Below, piece after piece: positions 51,785 to 60,755 of a DNA stretch of 64,000 nt. The notes under the pieces were generated by a model. That model had not been told where the DNA came from, ran no database searches, and was given only the letters and a program-made list of their open reading frames with translations. The number at the start of each line of letters is the position of its first letter. Position 1 is the first letter of the stretch. A program made the translations under genes and the position numbers. This DNA is from CAZABC01 sp964483405 (GTDB taxonomy: Bacteria > Chloroflexota > Limnocylindria > Limnocylindrales > CSP1-4): positions 186,001-250,000 of the forward strand of contig CAZABC010000001.1 in the NCBI GenBank assembly GCA_964483405.1. Reading direction: 5' to 3'.

Positions 51785-54240
51785 GTCGATCGGGTCGTGC
51801 CGCGCCGGCTCGTCGCAGCGCCGCCGGCGCCACCCCCGCTCGAGCGGGTCGACCGTCGTCCGCCCGTCGCCCGCCCGGTGCCCGATCGTGCCCCGCGGCC
51901 GCCCGACCGGCGGGCCGGCTTGGCGATGGCCGCCGGGTCGGGATCGCCGCCGACGAGCCGTCGGCCGACGAGCGGCTCGCCGGCGGCCGCCAGGTCGACC
52001 GCGGCACCGCAGCCGAGGCAGCGACCGCCGCCGTCGGTCGTGCGCGCGACCGGGCCGTCGTCCGCGTCGTGGACCGCGCCGACCGGCTCCATCGAGGTCG
52101 TCCGGTCGCACTTCGGGTAGCGCGAGCAGCCCCAGAAGAGGCTCCCGCTCCGACGGGCGCGGCGGGCGACGAGGCGGCCTTCGCGACAGGTCGGGCAGGC
52201 GACCTCGAAGGGCAGCTGCTCCGGCGGCGGTGGGCCGTCACGGTGGATGTGGTCGCAGGCCGGGTAGCGGTCGCAGCCGAGGAACGGTCCGAACCGGCCG
52301 CGGCGCACGGCGAGCTTCCCGCCGTCGGACTCGCCGCACTTCGGGCACGGCTCGCCGGCGCCCTTGAGCGCGGGCAGCTCCGGCTCCTCGCCCGGCAGGG
52401 GCCGCGACTCCTTGTGCTCGGGGTACTGCGAGCAGGCCAGGAAGCGCCCGTTCCGGCCGAGCCGGATGACCATCGGGTGGCCCTCGGAGCAGACCTCGTC
52501 GGTCTCCTCGGTCGTGAAGTCGCGTCGCCGGAGGGCCTTGCGCTTCTCGTCGACGAGCGTCCGGAGCGGCGCGTAGAAGTCGCGCAGCAGCGGGACCCAC
52601 GCGCGCTCGCCGCGGGCGACCTCGTCCAGCTCCTCCTCCATCCGGGCGGTGAACGCCGGGTCGACGTACTCGCCGAAGTGGTCGACGAGCAGGTCCGTCA
52701 CGATCTCGGCGACCGGCTCGGGCTGGAGGCGGCGCTCGCGGACGACGACGTAGCCACGGTCGACGATCGTCGTGATCGTCGCGGCGTACGTCGAGGGCCG
52801 GCCGATGCCGAGCTCCTCGAGGGCCTTGACGAGCGAGGCCTCGGTGAACCGCGGCGGCGGCTCGGTGAAGTGCTGGGTCGGCTCGACCGACTCGACCCGC
52901 GTTCGATCGCCGGTCGCGAGCGCTGGGAGCGTCCGCTCGGTCTCCTCGCCGCCGTCGTCGGTGCCCTCGGTGTAGACCCGGGCGAAGCCGTCGAACAGCG
53001 TCCGGGTCGCCGATGCGCGCAGGCCGTAGCCGTCGGTCGCGAGCTCGGCGGTCGTCGTCTCGAGCCGCTTCTCCTTCATCTGGCTGGCGAGGGCGCGCTG
53101 CCAGATGAGGCGGTACAGGCGGGCCTCGTCGCGGCCGAGGTGGCCCGCCAGCGACTCGGGATCGCGGGCGAACGACGTCGGCCGGATCGCCTCGTGCGCC
53201 TCCTGGGCGTTGCGGGCCTTGGTCCGGTACACCCGGCCCTTGGGCATCGTGTACTCGGCGCCGTACCGCGCGGCGATGATCTCGCGGGCATCGCCCATCG
53301 CCTGACCGGCCATCGCCGTCGAGTCGGTCCGCATGTAGGTGATGAGGCCGACCTGGCCCTCGGGCGTCTCGACGCCCTCGTAGAGTCGCTGGGCGACCGA
53401 CATCGTCCGTTTCGGGCTGAAGCCGAGCTTGCGGCTCGCCTCCTGCTGGAGGGTCGAGGTCGTGAACGGGGGTGCCGGGCTCCGCGTCGACGGCCGGACC
53501 CGGACGTCGGTCACGACGGGCTCGCTCCCCTCGAGCGCGGCGACGTGTCGGCTCGCGGTCGCCGCGTCGCCGATGACCGGCTTCTCGCCGCCCACGGTGA
53601 CGAGCTCGGCGCCGAAGGTCGTGCCGTCGGGTGCGACGAGGACGGCGGCGATCGTCCAGTACTCGACGGCGACGAACGCCCTGATCTCGCGCTCGCGATC
53701 GACGACGAGGCGGACCGCGACCGACTGGACCCGGCCGGCGGACAGCCCCGAGCGGACCTTCCGGCTGATGAGCGGGCTGAGCGTGTAGCCGACGAGCCGG
53801 TCGACGATCCGCCGGGTCTGCTGGGCGTCGACGAGCCCCTGGTCGATCGAGCGCGGAGTGGCGAACGCCGCCCGGATCGCCGGCTCGGTGATCTCGCTGA
53901 ACGTCACCCGACGGCGCTTGCCCTCGGGCAGCTCGATCGCCTCCGCGACGTGCCAGGCGATCGCCTCGCCCTCCCGGTCGAGGTCGGTCGCGAGGTAGAC
54001 GAGCCCGGCGCCGCGCGCGGCCCGCTCGATCGCATCGAGCTGGCGGCGACGGTCGGCGACGACCTCGTACTCGGGCGCGAAGTCGTGGTCGACGTCGACG
54101 CCCAGCTTGCCCTTGCCCGGGTTCTCCGGCAGGTCGCGGACGTGGCCGTACGAGGCGAGGACCCGGTAGCCCGGGCCCAGGTAGCGTTCGATCGTCTTCG
54201 CCTTTGCTGGCGACTCGACGATGACGAGGTCGGTCGGCAT
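51781..54240 (-). CDS. topA: DNA topoisomerase I
   Basis: Type IA topoisomerase relaxing negative supercoils. Toprim domain VIVESPAKAKTIERYLG and TDLDREGEAIAWH, catalytic Tyr302 in LITYMRTDS, and RVQSVAVRL. The C-terminus has zinc-ribbon units: the first is unusual (CSEGH...FLACSQYPEH, with His replacing Cys), two are canonical (CPKCGESDG...CDRYPAC; CPTCREGR...CSRYPKC), then a fourth CLGCG half. An Arg/Gly/Ser tail follows. 819 residues. ATG 54240 follows TAGACT by ten bases. It heads the murJ/murE gene chain. Confidence 0.95.
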   Translation of the reverse strand: MPTDLVIVESPAKAKTIERYLGPGYRVLASYGHVRDLPENPGKGKLGVDVDHDFAPEYEVVADRRRQLDAIERAARGAGLVYLATDLDREGEAIAWHVAEAIELPEGKRRRVTFSEITEPAIRAAFATPRSIDQGLVDAQQTRRIVDRLVGYTLSPLISRKVRSGLSAGRVQSVAVRLVVDREREIRAFVAVEYWTIAAVLVAPDGTTFGAELVTVGGEKPVIGDAATASRHVAALEGSEPVVTDVRVRPSTRSPAPPFTTSTLQQEASRKLGFSPKRTMSVAQRLYEGVETPEGQVGLITYMRTDSTAMAGQAMGDAREIIAARYGAEYTMPKGRVYRTKARNAQEAHEAIRPTSFARDPESLAGHLGRDEARLYRLIWQRALASQMKEKRLETTTAELATDGYGLRASATRTLFDGFARVYTEGTDDGGEETERTLPALATGDRTRVESVEPTQHFTEPPPRFTEASLVKALEELGIGRPSTYAATITTIVDRGYVVVRERRLQPEPVAEIVTDLLVDHFGEYVDPAFTARMEEELDEVARGERAWVPLLRDFYAPLRTLVDEKRKALRRRDFTTEETDEVCSEGHPMVIRLGRNGRFLACSQYPEHKESRPLPGEEPELPALKGAGEPCPKCGESDGGKLAVRRGRFGPFLGCDRYPACDHIHRDGPPPPEQLPFEVACPTCREGRLVARRARRSGSLFWGCSRYPKCDRTTSMEPVGAVHDADDGPVARTTDGGGRCLGCGAAVDLAAAGEPLVGRRLVGGDPDPAAIAKPARRSGGRGARSGTGRATGGRRSTRSSGGGAGGAATSRRGTTRST

Positions 54241-54256
54241 GACGCGGCGGAGTCTA
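54241..54256 (-). promoter_or_regulatory. -10-like TAGACT box close to the topA start
   Basis: Hexamer 54251-54256 and ten bases to the ATG. Confidence 0.35.
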
Positions 54257-54343
54257 GCACCGGGTCCTTCGCTCCCGGCCACCGCCGCCCCTCCGGGGCG
54301 TGCCGGGCGCGCGGACGGGCGAGTGGGCGCGTGGGCGCGCGGG

Positions 54344-54375
54344 GCGCGCGTCGACCGAATCGCGCGCGTCGACCG
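54344..54375. repeat. Direct repeat GCGCGCGTCGACCG in the topA upstream region
   Basis: Copies at 54344-54357 and 54362-54375, 18-base period, in a very GC-rich 157-base spacer. A small hairpin GCCCC-TCC-GGGGC is at 54287-54299 but has no T-run, so a terminator is not claimed. Confidence 0.6.
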
Positions 54376-54397
54376 CGGAGCGCGCGGGGCGCGGGCC

Positions 54398-54724
54398 TCA
54401 GATCTCGCGGACGCGGCGGAGGAAGTCCTCGTCGATCTCGAGGTCCGACTCGGGCTCGGCCGGGACATCGGCGGCAAGGGCGGGCCCGGGCGGCGCCCCC
54501 GGCACGGGCTCGGCGAGGCTCGCCGTCGGGATCTCGATGAACCGGATGATCCGGTAGGGGAAGAAGAACGCGGCCGCCATGTCGTCGACGAAGACGGGCC
54601 GCTTGCCGTTCAGCGTCCGGATGTTCGTACAGAGCAGGCCGACGTCGGTCGGCTCGGGCAGGCGGTAGAGATCGCTGAGCAGCGGCTGCTCGTTCTCGAG
54701 GTGGAGGACGGCGTTGCGGATCAC
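54398..54724 (-). CDS. Uncharacterised 108-residue protein
   Basis: Compact conserved-looking N-terminal domain of about 68 residues (RNAVLHLENEQPLLSDLYRL; DVGLLCTNIRTLNGKRPVFV; FFFPYRIIRFIEIP) and an acidic, Pro/Ala-rich tail ending DFLRRVREI. Codon pattern and a balanced, non-Arg-rich composition argue for a real gene. GTG 54724 is six bases after a CACGAT box. I do not recognise the family. Confidence 0.65.
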   Translation of the reverse strand: MIRNAVLHLENEQPLLSDLYRLPEPTDVGLLCTNIRTLNGKRPVFVDDMAAAFFFPYRIIRFIEIPTASLAEPVPGAPPGPALAADVPAEPESDLEIDEDFLRRVREI

Positions 54725-54736
54725 CCGTGCATCGTG
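54725..54736 (-). promoter_or_regulatory. -10-like box for the leaderless 108-residue gene
   Basis: CACGAT (54731-54736), six bases, then GTG. Matches the tlyA arrangement. Confidence 0.4.
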
Positions 54737-54809
54737 GGCCGCGGCGGGCCGCCCGTCAGCCCGGCCGATGGTCCGGTCGGGTCATGGTCCCGCCGGCCGG
54801 TGGCGTCGA

Positions 54810-56537
54810 TCAGGGGTGGTAGAAGTCGATGACGATCCGCGTCCGACCGCCGGCGACCCAGATGCCGATGCCGACCCGGTCGAACTTCGGGTCCATCAGG
54901 TTCCGCCAGTGCCCGCCGTTGTACGAGCGCTCGCTCTGGAAGAAGAGCTCGGTCCGGAGGGCGCCCCGGCGGGCGTCGCTGTAGTTCGGGCAGCCGATGT
55001 TCTCGGCCCAGGTGTAGTTCGTGTAGCCGGCCCGCCGGAGGCGATCGCCCGGGTTCCCGTCGGCGAAGTGCGAGCAGATCCCGCGCGTCGCGAGGAGCTT
55101 CGCGTACGGCCGCGCGACCTTGCTGCTGATCCCCGAGTCGAGCTTGAGCGCGGCCCGCCCGCTGCCGCCCGGGCTGCTGCAGGCGCCGGTCGAGGTGACG
55201 ATGCCGCCCTGGCGGTTGCAGTTGAGCAGGCTGAGCATGTACGTCTCGACGGCGGCCCAGCTGCCGCCGCCGACGCTGCCGCCGCCGGTCGAGGGGGGCG
55301 TCGTCGGACGGGGCGTGCTCGTGACCGGCCGCGGCGTCGGGGCCGGCGGCGGGGGCGCCACCGTCGTGAAGCTCACCGACTTCGGCGCCCGGACGGCGAG
55401 GCCGTCGACGGAGCGCGCTCCGGCGCCGACGGCGAGGACGACGCGGACGCCCCGGGGCAGGTCGGCCGCGGGGTCGAGGACGAGGACCGTGTCGCCCTCG
55501 AACCAGGCGTACTCGCCGGTCACCGGCTTCCCGTCGGCGGTCGCGGTGAAGGCCGCCTGGGTCGCGGCGCGATCCATCGCCCGGTCGAAGCGGACCGAGA
55601 CGTTCGCGTCGACGGCGACCTCGGTCGCCGCCCCGACGGGTCGGAAGCGGACGACCGACGGGGCGCCGATCGTCCGGACGACGAGCGGCTCGGCAGTGAC
55701 GACGGAGCCTTCGTGATCGGTCAGGGCCGGGGCGAGCGAGATCGTGTACTCGGTGTCGGGCGCGAGCGCCTCGGTCGGGGTGAAGACGACCCGCGAGATC
55801 GGGGCGACGCCCGGCGCCGGGACGGCTTCGACCGACGCGACCGCGGTGCCGGCCACGGCGGGAGCGACCACGACCGCGGACTCGAGGGCCGCGGGATCGA
55901 CCGCGCCGTTCACGGTCACCACGAAGCGGGCGTCGAGCGGCACGCGGGCGGACCCGCGGGTCGCGACCGCGGCCGTCTCGCTGGCCGGCTCGCCCGTCAC
56001 CGGAGCGGACGCGGGTGCGGTGGCGACCTCGATCCGGGCGGTCGGCGCAGCGGCGGTGAGGAACGCCGCCCGGACGGCGGCCCCCAGGCGGGCACCGGCG
56101 GCGTCGGCCGCGGCCCGATCGACGGTCACGAGGTAGTAGGTCGAGGGCGCCCAGGAACCGGCCGGGGCGACGGTCAGGACCGTCCCGGTGGCGTCCCAGT
56201 CGAGCTCGACGTCGATGGCCGGGGTGACCCGGAGCGCGGCCGCGACCGTCTCGGGCGACATCGGGGCGCTGAACTCGAGGGTGATCGGGGCCCGCAGCGC
56301 GTGGCCGGTCGCGAGGTGGGTCCGGAACTCGGCGCTCGGCAGCGCCGTCGGCTCGGCGCCCGTCGGGACGGCGGTCGTCCGGCCGGGGACGAAGGCCCAG
56401 GCTCCGGTCACGAGGATGAGCGCGCCGGCCCCGAACAGGACGCCGAGTCGGGCGGCAGCACGCCGCCCGAGGGCGGTCCGGAGGTACACGGCGGCGAGGA
56501 TGGGGGCCGCCAGCGCAGCGACCACGAGCTTATGCAA
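54810..56537 (-). CDS. Surface protein with bacterial Ig-like domains and C-terminal CAP domain
   Basis: 575 residues. Two N-terminal hydrophobic segments (about 3-20 and 31-50) anchor or export it. Three Big_5-type Ig-like modules follow (each with a phrase like LEFSAPMSPETV, FVVTVNGAVDPAAL or VRFDRAMDRAATQ), then a Pro/Thr/Gly linker. The C-terminal CAP/SCP domain has YAKLLATRGICSHFADG, WAENIGC and GGHWRNLMDPKFDRVGIG. The start appears to be TTG 56537 with AGGAG 12 bases upstream. A TAGGCT box at 56624-56629 inside the end of dprA could be its promoter. Confidence 0.8.
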   Translation of the reverse strand: MHKLVVAALAAPILAAVYLRTALGRRAAARLGVLFGAGALILVTGAWAFVPGRTTAVPTGAEPTALPSAEFRTHLATGHALRAPITLEFSAPMSPETVAAALRVTPAIDVELDWDATGTVLTVAPAGSWAPSTYYLVTVDRAAADAAGARLGAAVRAAFLTAAAPTARIEVATAPASAPVTGEPASETAAVATRGSARVPLDARFVVTVNGAVDPAALESAVVVAPAVAGTAVASVEAVPAPGVAPISRVVFTPTEALAPDTEYTISLAPALTDHEGSVVTAEPLVVRTIGAPSVVRFRPVGAATEVAVDANVSVRFDRAMDRAATQAAFTATADGKPVTGEYAWFEGDTVLVLDPAADLPRGVRVVLAVGAGARSVDGLAVRAPKSVSFTTVAPPPPAPTPRPVTSTPRPTTPPSTGGGSVGGGSWAAVETYMLSLLNCNRQGGIVTSTGACSSPGGSGRAALKLDSGISSKVARPYAKLLATRGICSHFADGNPGDRLRRAGYTNYTWAENIGCPNYSDARRGALRTELFFQSERSYNGGHWRNLMDPKFDRVGIGIWVAGGRTRIVIDFYHP

Positions 56538-56621
56538 TCGACAGAGGGCTCCTGCAGCGTTCGCTGGGGGTCGAGTGCTTCGCCCCGGTGTCTCGGCCGC
56601 CGGGTCGCGGTGCGGCTCGGG

Positions 56622-57893
56622 TCAGCCTAGCACCGGCCCGGCCGCGGGAGCAAACGCCTTCCGGGCGCTCACGAGGCGGGGCGTCGGATGATACCGGCCA
56701 TACGCCTCGGTCACGAGACCGAGCGTCTCGAGCCGGGTCACGGCCCCGAAGAGGGTCGACGCGGGGATGCCCAGTGTCGCGGCCAGCCGGTCGGGGTCGG
56801 TCGGGCCGGCCCCGATGGCCGCGGCGATCGACCGCTCGACCGGGCCGAGGGCTTCGGCGATGCTCCGGGCGTCGGTCGCGGCGAGGGGCGAGCTGTCCGC
56901 CTCGAGCCCGAGATCCTCGAGCAGCTCGGGGATGCCCGCGACGACGCGGGCCAGCCCCGGATGGTCGCGCAGGAAGCGCAGGCTGCCGGCCGTCGCCGCG
57001 GCGCCGATCGGGCCCGGCACGAGGTGGCACTCGCGACCCTGCTCGAGGGCCCAGGCGGCGGTGATCAGGGCGCCGCTCCGCGACCCGGCCTCGACGACGA
57101 CCGTCGCGTCGGCCAGCCCGCTGATGATCCGGTTGCGGCGCGGGAAGGTGTGTCGGTCGGGGCGGACGGCGGGGGCGAACTCCGAGGCGATCGCGCCGCC
57201 GGCCCGCTCGATCCGCCGCGCCAGCGCCCGGTGGGCGCCCGGTCCGAGGTGGTCGTGACCGCTCCCGAGGACGGCGACGGTGGGCCCGCCGGCGTCGACC
57301 GTCGCGGCGTGGGCGGCCCCGTCGACCCCGAAGGCGAGGCCCGAGATGACCGTGCCGCCGGCCTCCGCGATGGCCGACGCGATGTCGGCGGCGAGGCGAC
57401 GACCCGCGTCGGTCGGCCGCCGCGTGCCGACGACGGCCACCGGCGACGGCGCCACCAGCGCACGCGGATCGCCACGTACGAAGAGGACCGGCGGCGCGAG
57501 GTCGATCGACCGCAGCCGTGGCGGGTACGCGGGATCGGGCAGCGGGATCGCGATGAGCTCCGCCCGGTCGAGCGAACGGAGGATCGCGCCGGCATCCCCG
57601 CCCGCGCGGACGAGGCCGGCCACGAGCGCCGGGTCGGCGAGGGGATCGCGGCCGCCGCGCGGCTCCGGATCGGGCGGCGGACGGCGGAGCTGCGGCTCAC
57701 CGGGCTCGGCGGCCGCGACGAGGACCGCCCGCGCCGACCCGAACCGCCTGACGAGCGACGCGAACGCGACCGGCCCGACCCGTTCGACCGTGGCGAGCAG
57801 GATCCAGGCCTCCCGCTCGGCGGCGTCGGGCGTCGCATCGACCGCCGGCAGGCCGTCGTGGCCGACGGGTCCCCCGGCGCCGATCCCGAGCAT
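56622..57893 (-). CDS. dprA: DNA-processing protein DprA
   Basis: Loads RecA on incoming single strands in natural transformation. N-terminal helical region, then the Rossmann core with VAVVGTRRPTDAGRRLA, ISGLAFGVDGAAH, FPRRNRIISGLADATVVVEAG and SGALITAAWALEQGR. A C-terminal winged-helix domain follows (LAATLGIPASTLFGAVTRLE). 423 residues. Starts three bases after the comM stop; the comM-dprA pair suggests competence. Confidence 0.92.
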   Translation of the reverse strand: MLGIGAGGPVGHDGLPAVDATPDAAEREAWILLATVERVGPVAFASLVRRFGSARAVLVAAAEPGEPQLRRPPPDPEPRGGRDPLADPALVAGLVRAGGDAGAILRSLDRAELIAIPLPDPAYPPRLRSIDLAPPVLFVRGDPRALVAPSPVAVVGTRRPTDAGRRLAADIASAIAEAGGTVISGLAFGVDGAAHAATVDAGGPTVAVLGSGHDHLGPGAHRALARRIERAGGAIASEFAPAVRPDRHTFPRRNRIISGLADATVVVEAGSRSGALITAAWALEQGRECHLVPGPIGAAATAGSLRFLRDHPGLARVVAGIPELLEDLGLEADSSPLAATDARSIAEALGPVERSIAAAIGAGPTDPDRLAATLGIPASTLFGAVTRLETLGLVTEAYGRYHPTPRLVSARKAFAPAAGPVLG

Positions 57894-57896
57894 CGA

Positions 57897-59477
57897 TCAG
57901 GCCGCGAGCGAGACGGGCCGACGGGCACCGGCCCGGAACCGGGCGGCCTCGTCGAGATGGTCCACCTCGACGGCCACCAAGCCGGCGAGGTCGGCGATGG
58001 TCCGCGCCACCCGCAGCAGCCGCGTCGCGCCGCGGGCGGTCTCTCGCTCGACGTCGACGAGGGTCCGCAGCCGCTCGCGGGTCGCCCCGTCCAGCCCGCA
58101 GATGCCCCGCACGCGCCGCCCGGGCAGGCGCGCGTTGGAGGTCCCCTGGCGGGCGTGCTGGACCGCCGCGGCGGCGGCGACCCGCGCCGCGACCGCGCTC
58201 GAGGGCTCGCCCTCGCCGACCGCCACGAGCTCGGCGCCCGTCACCCGACGAACGTGGACCCACAGGTCGATCCGGTCACGGAGCGGACCCGACACGCGCG
58301 CCTCGTACCGGGCGAGCTCGCCGGGACGGCAGCGGCAGCTTTCGTCGTCGAGCCCGGCCCGACCGCACGGGCACGGGTTCATCGCCGCGACGAGCTGGAA
58401 GCGGGCGGGCAGCCGCGCCGTCCGGCCCACCCGCGCCAGCGACACCGAGCCGTCCTCGAGCGGCTCGCGAAGCGCCTCGAGGACGTCCCGAGCGAACTCG
58501 GGCAGCTCGTCGAGGAAGAGGACGCCGTCGCTCGCGAGGCTGACCTCGCCCGGTGACAGGCGCGGCCCGCCGCCGACCATCCCCGCGTAGGAGATGCTGT
58601 GATGCGGCGCCCGGAAGGGGCGGCGACGGACGAGCGCCGTCGGGTGCCGCCCGGCCGCCGACGCGACCACGGTGGCCTCGAGGGCCGCGTCGTCGCCGAG
58701 CGGCGAGAGGAGGCCCGGGATCGTCCGTGCCAGGAGCGTCTTGCCGGAGCCCGGCGGGCCGACGAGGAGGAGCCCGTGGCCGCCGGCGATCGCGATCTCG
58801 AGCGCCCGTCGGGCGGCGAGCTGCCCGCGGACCTCCGCGAGGTCGGGCGTGTCGGGCTCGGCGGGCGACGGCCCTGCCGCGACAGCCTGGGCGATCCGGC
58901 CGGGGGTCGGCGACGGCGACGGAGCCCCGACGTCGGCGAGGGCGACCCTCGCCTGCGGCACGCGCCGGCCGCGGCGGCCCCGGACGAGCGCCGCCGCCTC
59001 GAGCAGGTCACCGGCCGGCCCGGCCTCGATCCCCGGGGCCAGACGGGCCTCCGCGAGCGACCCGGCCGGGACGATGACCCGCTCGACGCCATGTCGACGG
59101 AGCGCGAGGAGCATCGGCAGCATCCCGACGACCGGCAGGAGCGCCCCGCCGAGCGACAGCTCGCCGAGGACGGCCCACGAGCGGGTGGACACGAGCTGCC
59201 CCGAGCCGAGCAGGACGCCGAGGGCGATCGCGAGATCGAGTGAGGCGCCCGCCTTGCGGACCTCGGCCGGCGCGAGGTTGACGGTGATCCGGCGCGGCGG
59301 CCAGGCGAAGCCGCTGTTCCGGACCGCGCCCCGGACCCGCTCACGGGCCTCTTGGAGCGCGAGATCCGGCAGGCCGACGATGGTGAAGCCCGGCAGCCCC
59401 GGCGCGACGTCGACCTCGACGCGCACCAGGCGGCCCTCGATCGCCTCGAGCGTCGCGCTTCCGATCGTCGCCAGCAT
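57897..59477 (-). CDS. comM: ComM/YifB-family Mg-chelatase-like AAA+ ATPase
   Basis: Hexameric helicase promoting branch migration during transformation in species studied. N-terminal Lon-like domain (VEVDVAPGLPGFTIVGLPD; ITVNLAPAEVRKAGASLDL), Walker A VGPPGSGKTLLA, FRAPHHSISYAGMVGGG, Walker B DGVLFLDELPEF, and NPCPCGRAG with a CRC pair before the C-terminal domain. 526 residues. A TAGGCT box is seven bases before ATG 59477. Confidence 0.93.
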   Translation of the reverse strand: MLATIGSATLEAIEGRLVRVEVDVAPGLPGFTIVGLPDLALQEARERVRGAVRNSGFAWPPRRITVNLAPAEVRKAGASLDLAIALGVLLGSGQLVSTRSWAVLGELSLGGALLPVVGMLPMLLALRRHGVERVIVPAGSLAEARLAPGIEAGPAGDLLEAAALVRGRRGRRVPQARVALADVGAPSPSPTPGRIAQAVAAGPSPAEPDTPDLAEVRGQLAARRALEIAIAGGHGLLLVGPPGSGKTLLARTIPGLLSPLGDDAALEATVVASAAGRHPTALVRRRPFRAPHHSISYAGMVGGGPRLSPGEVSLASDGVLFLDELPEFARDVLEALREPLEDGSVSLARVGRTARLPARFQLVAAMNPCPCGRAGLDDESCRCRPGELARYEARVSGPLRDRIDLWVHVRRVTGAELVAVGEGEPSSAVAARVAAAAAVQHARQGTSNARLPGRRVRGICGLDGATRERLRTLVDVERETARGATRLLRVARTIADLAGLVAVEVDHLDEAARFRAGARRPVSLAA

Positions 59478-59490
59478 GCCGGCGAGCCTA
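59478..59490 (-). promoter_or_regulatory. -10-like TAGGCT box close to the comM start
   Basis: Hexamer 59485-59490 and seven bases to the ATG. Confidence 0.4.
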
Positions 59491-59541
59491 CCGGGCGGCG
59501 CTCACCTCGCGGTTACCCGGCCCTGCACCGGCAGTCGCGGC

Positions 59542-60699
59542 CTACCGGGCCGGCACGGTCTCCGCGGCCCGCTCGGCCTCGACCGCCCGGGCGAAGTCGA
59601 GGAGCGAGCGCCCGAGCGGCGAGTCGGGCTTGGTGAACATGAACGGCGCGCCCGAGTTGAGGGCCGAGATCGCGCCCCGGTACTCGTTCTCGACCTGCTG
59701 GTCGATCCGCCGCTTGAGGGCGCCCTCGGCGCTCTTCACGTTGATCCCGGTGTAGGCGGTCGAGCGGTTCAGGACCAGCTTGATCTTCTCGGGTGGCCAG
59801 CCGAGGTGGCCGACCGTCTCGAGGACGAGGCGGACGTTCTTGAGGCACGACAGGTCGGCGGTCATGACGACGTAGACCGTGTCCGCCGCATCGAGGACGT
59901 GGAGGTTGAGGTCGTCGAGCCGCTGGTCGATGTCGACGATGATGTAGTCGTAGATCGAGCGGAGCAGACCGAGGACCGTCGGGACGTGCTCGGCGGTCAC
60001 CAGCTCGGCCGACTCGGGCGACGGCGGGGCGAGCAGCAGGTCGACCCCCGAGTCGTGCCTGACGAGCACGGTCCGCAGGAGATCGGCGTCCATCGCCGGC
60101 GCGGTCACGACGTCGAGGATCCCCTTGCGGTCGAGCCCGAGGTCCAAGAACACCCGGTGGTCGCCGAACTGGAGGTCGGCGTCGACGAGGGCGACCTTGT
60201 GGCCGAGGTCGCGATGGAGCGCGATCGCCAGGTTGATGGCGATCGTCGTCGTCCCGACGCCGCCCTTCGAGCCATAGAAGGCGAGGATCCGCCCGAGCGG
60301 CGGCCGGCTGACGAATCCCTCGCGCGGCTGGAAGCGGGCGAGCAGGCTGCGGATCCGGGCGAGCAGCTCGGCCGGGTGGAACGGCTTGATCAGGAAGTCG
60401 TCCGCGCCGGCCCGGAGCGCCCGGACCTTCTGCTCGACCTCGCGCTCGGCGGTCAGCATGATGATCGGCACGTGGCCGCCCGCGCCCTCGTCGGCCCGGA
60501 TCTTCGTGGCGACCTGGTAGCCGTCGACGGTCGGCAGCGTCACATCGAGCAGGACGAGCGATGGCACCTCGGTCTCCCAGAGGCGCAGGCCCTCGGCTCC
60601 GTCGGTCGCCTGGACGACCGTGTAGCCCTCCTGCTCGAGCGTGTAGCGAAGGGTTCGCTGGACGTTCGCGTCGTCATCGACGACGAGGATCTTGGTCAT
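59542..60699 (-). CDS. Receiver domain fused to ParA/CpaE-like ATPase
   Basis: 385 residues. Residues 1-120 are a response-regulator receiver with the acidic pocket VVDDD, phospho-acceptor D52 (LVLLDVTLP) and K105 (LIKPF). After a short linker comes a MinD/ParA domain with deviant Walker A GSKGGVGTTT (143-152), VALVDADLQFGD and IIVDIDQRLDD. This matches CpaE/TadZ proteins that place Tad pili, but here the receiver keeps its phosphorylation site. No pilus genes are in the window. ATG 60699 has a weak AGAGG; a TATCAT box lies about 57 bases upstream. Confidence 0.85.
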   Translation of the reverse strand: MTKILVVDDDANVQRTLRYTLEQEGYTVVQATDGAEGLRLWETEVPSLVLLDVTLPTVDGYQVATKIRADEGAGGHVPIIMLTAEREVEQKVRALRAGADDFLIKPFHPAELLARIRSLLARFQPREGFVSRPPLGRILAFYGSKGGVGTTTIAINLAIALHRDLGHKVALVDADLQFGDHRVFLDLGLDRKGILDVVTAPAMDADLLRTVLVRHDSGVDLLLAPPSPESAELVTAEHVPTVLGLLRSIYDYIIVDIDQRLDDLNLHVLDAADTVYVVMTADLSCLKNVRLVLETVGHLGWPPEKIKLVLNRSTAYTGINVKSAEGALKRRIDQQVENEYRGAISALNSGAPFMFTKPDSPLGRSLLDFARAVEAERAAETVPAR

Positions 60700-60755
60700 C
60701 GACCTCTTCCGGATCGGCGGGGGCTGGGCACGACCGGGCACCCCCGGCCATGACG

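Noticed and set aside
54287..54299. Rho-independent terminator hairpin after the 108-residue gene
   Set aside because: Five-base stem, no following T-run, and about 100 bases from the stop codon.
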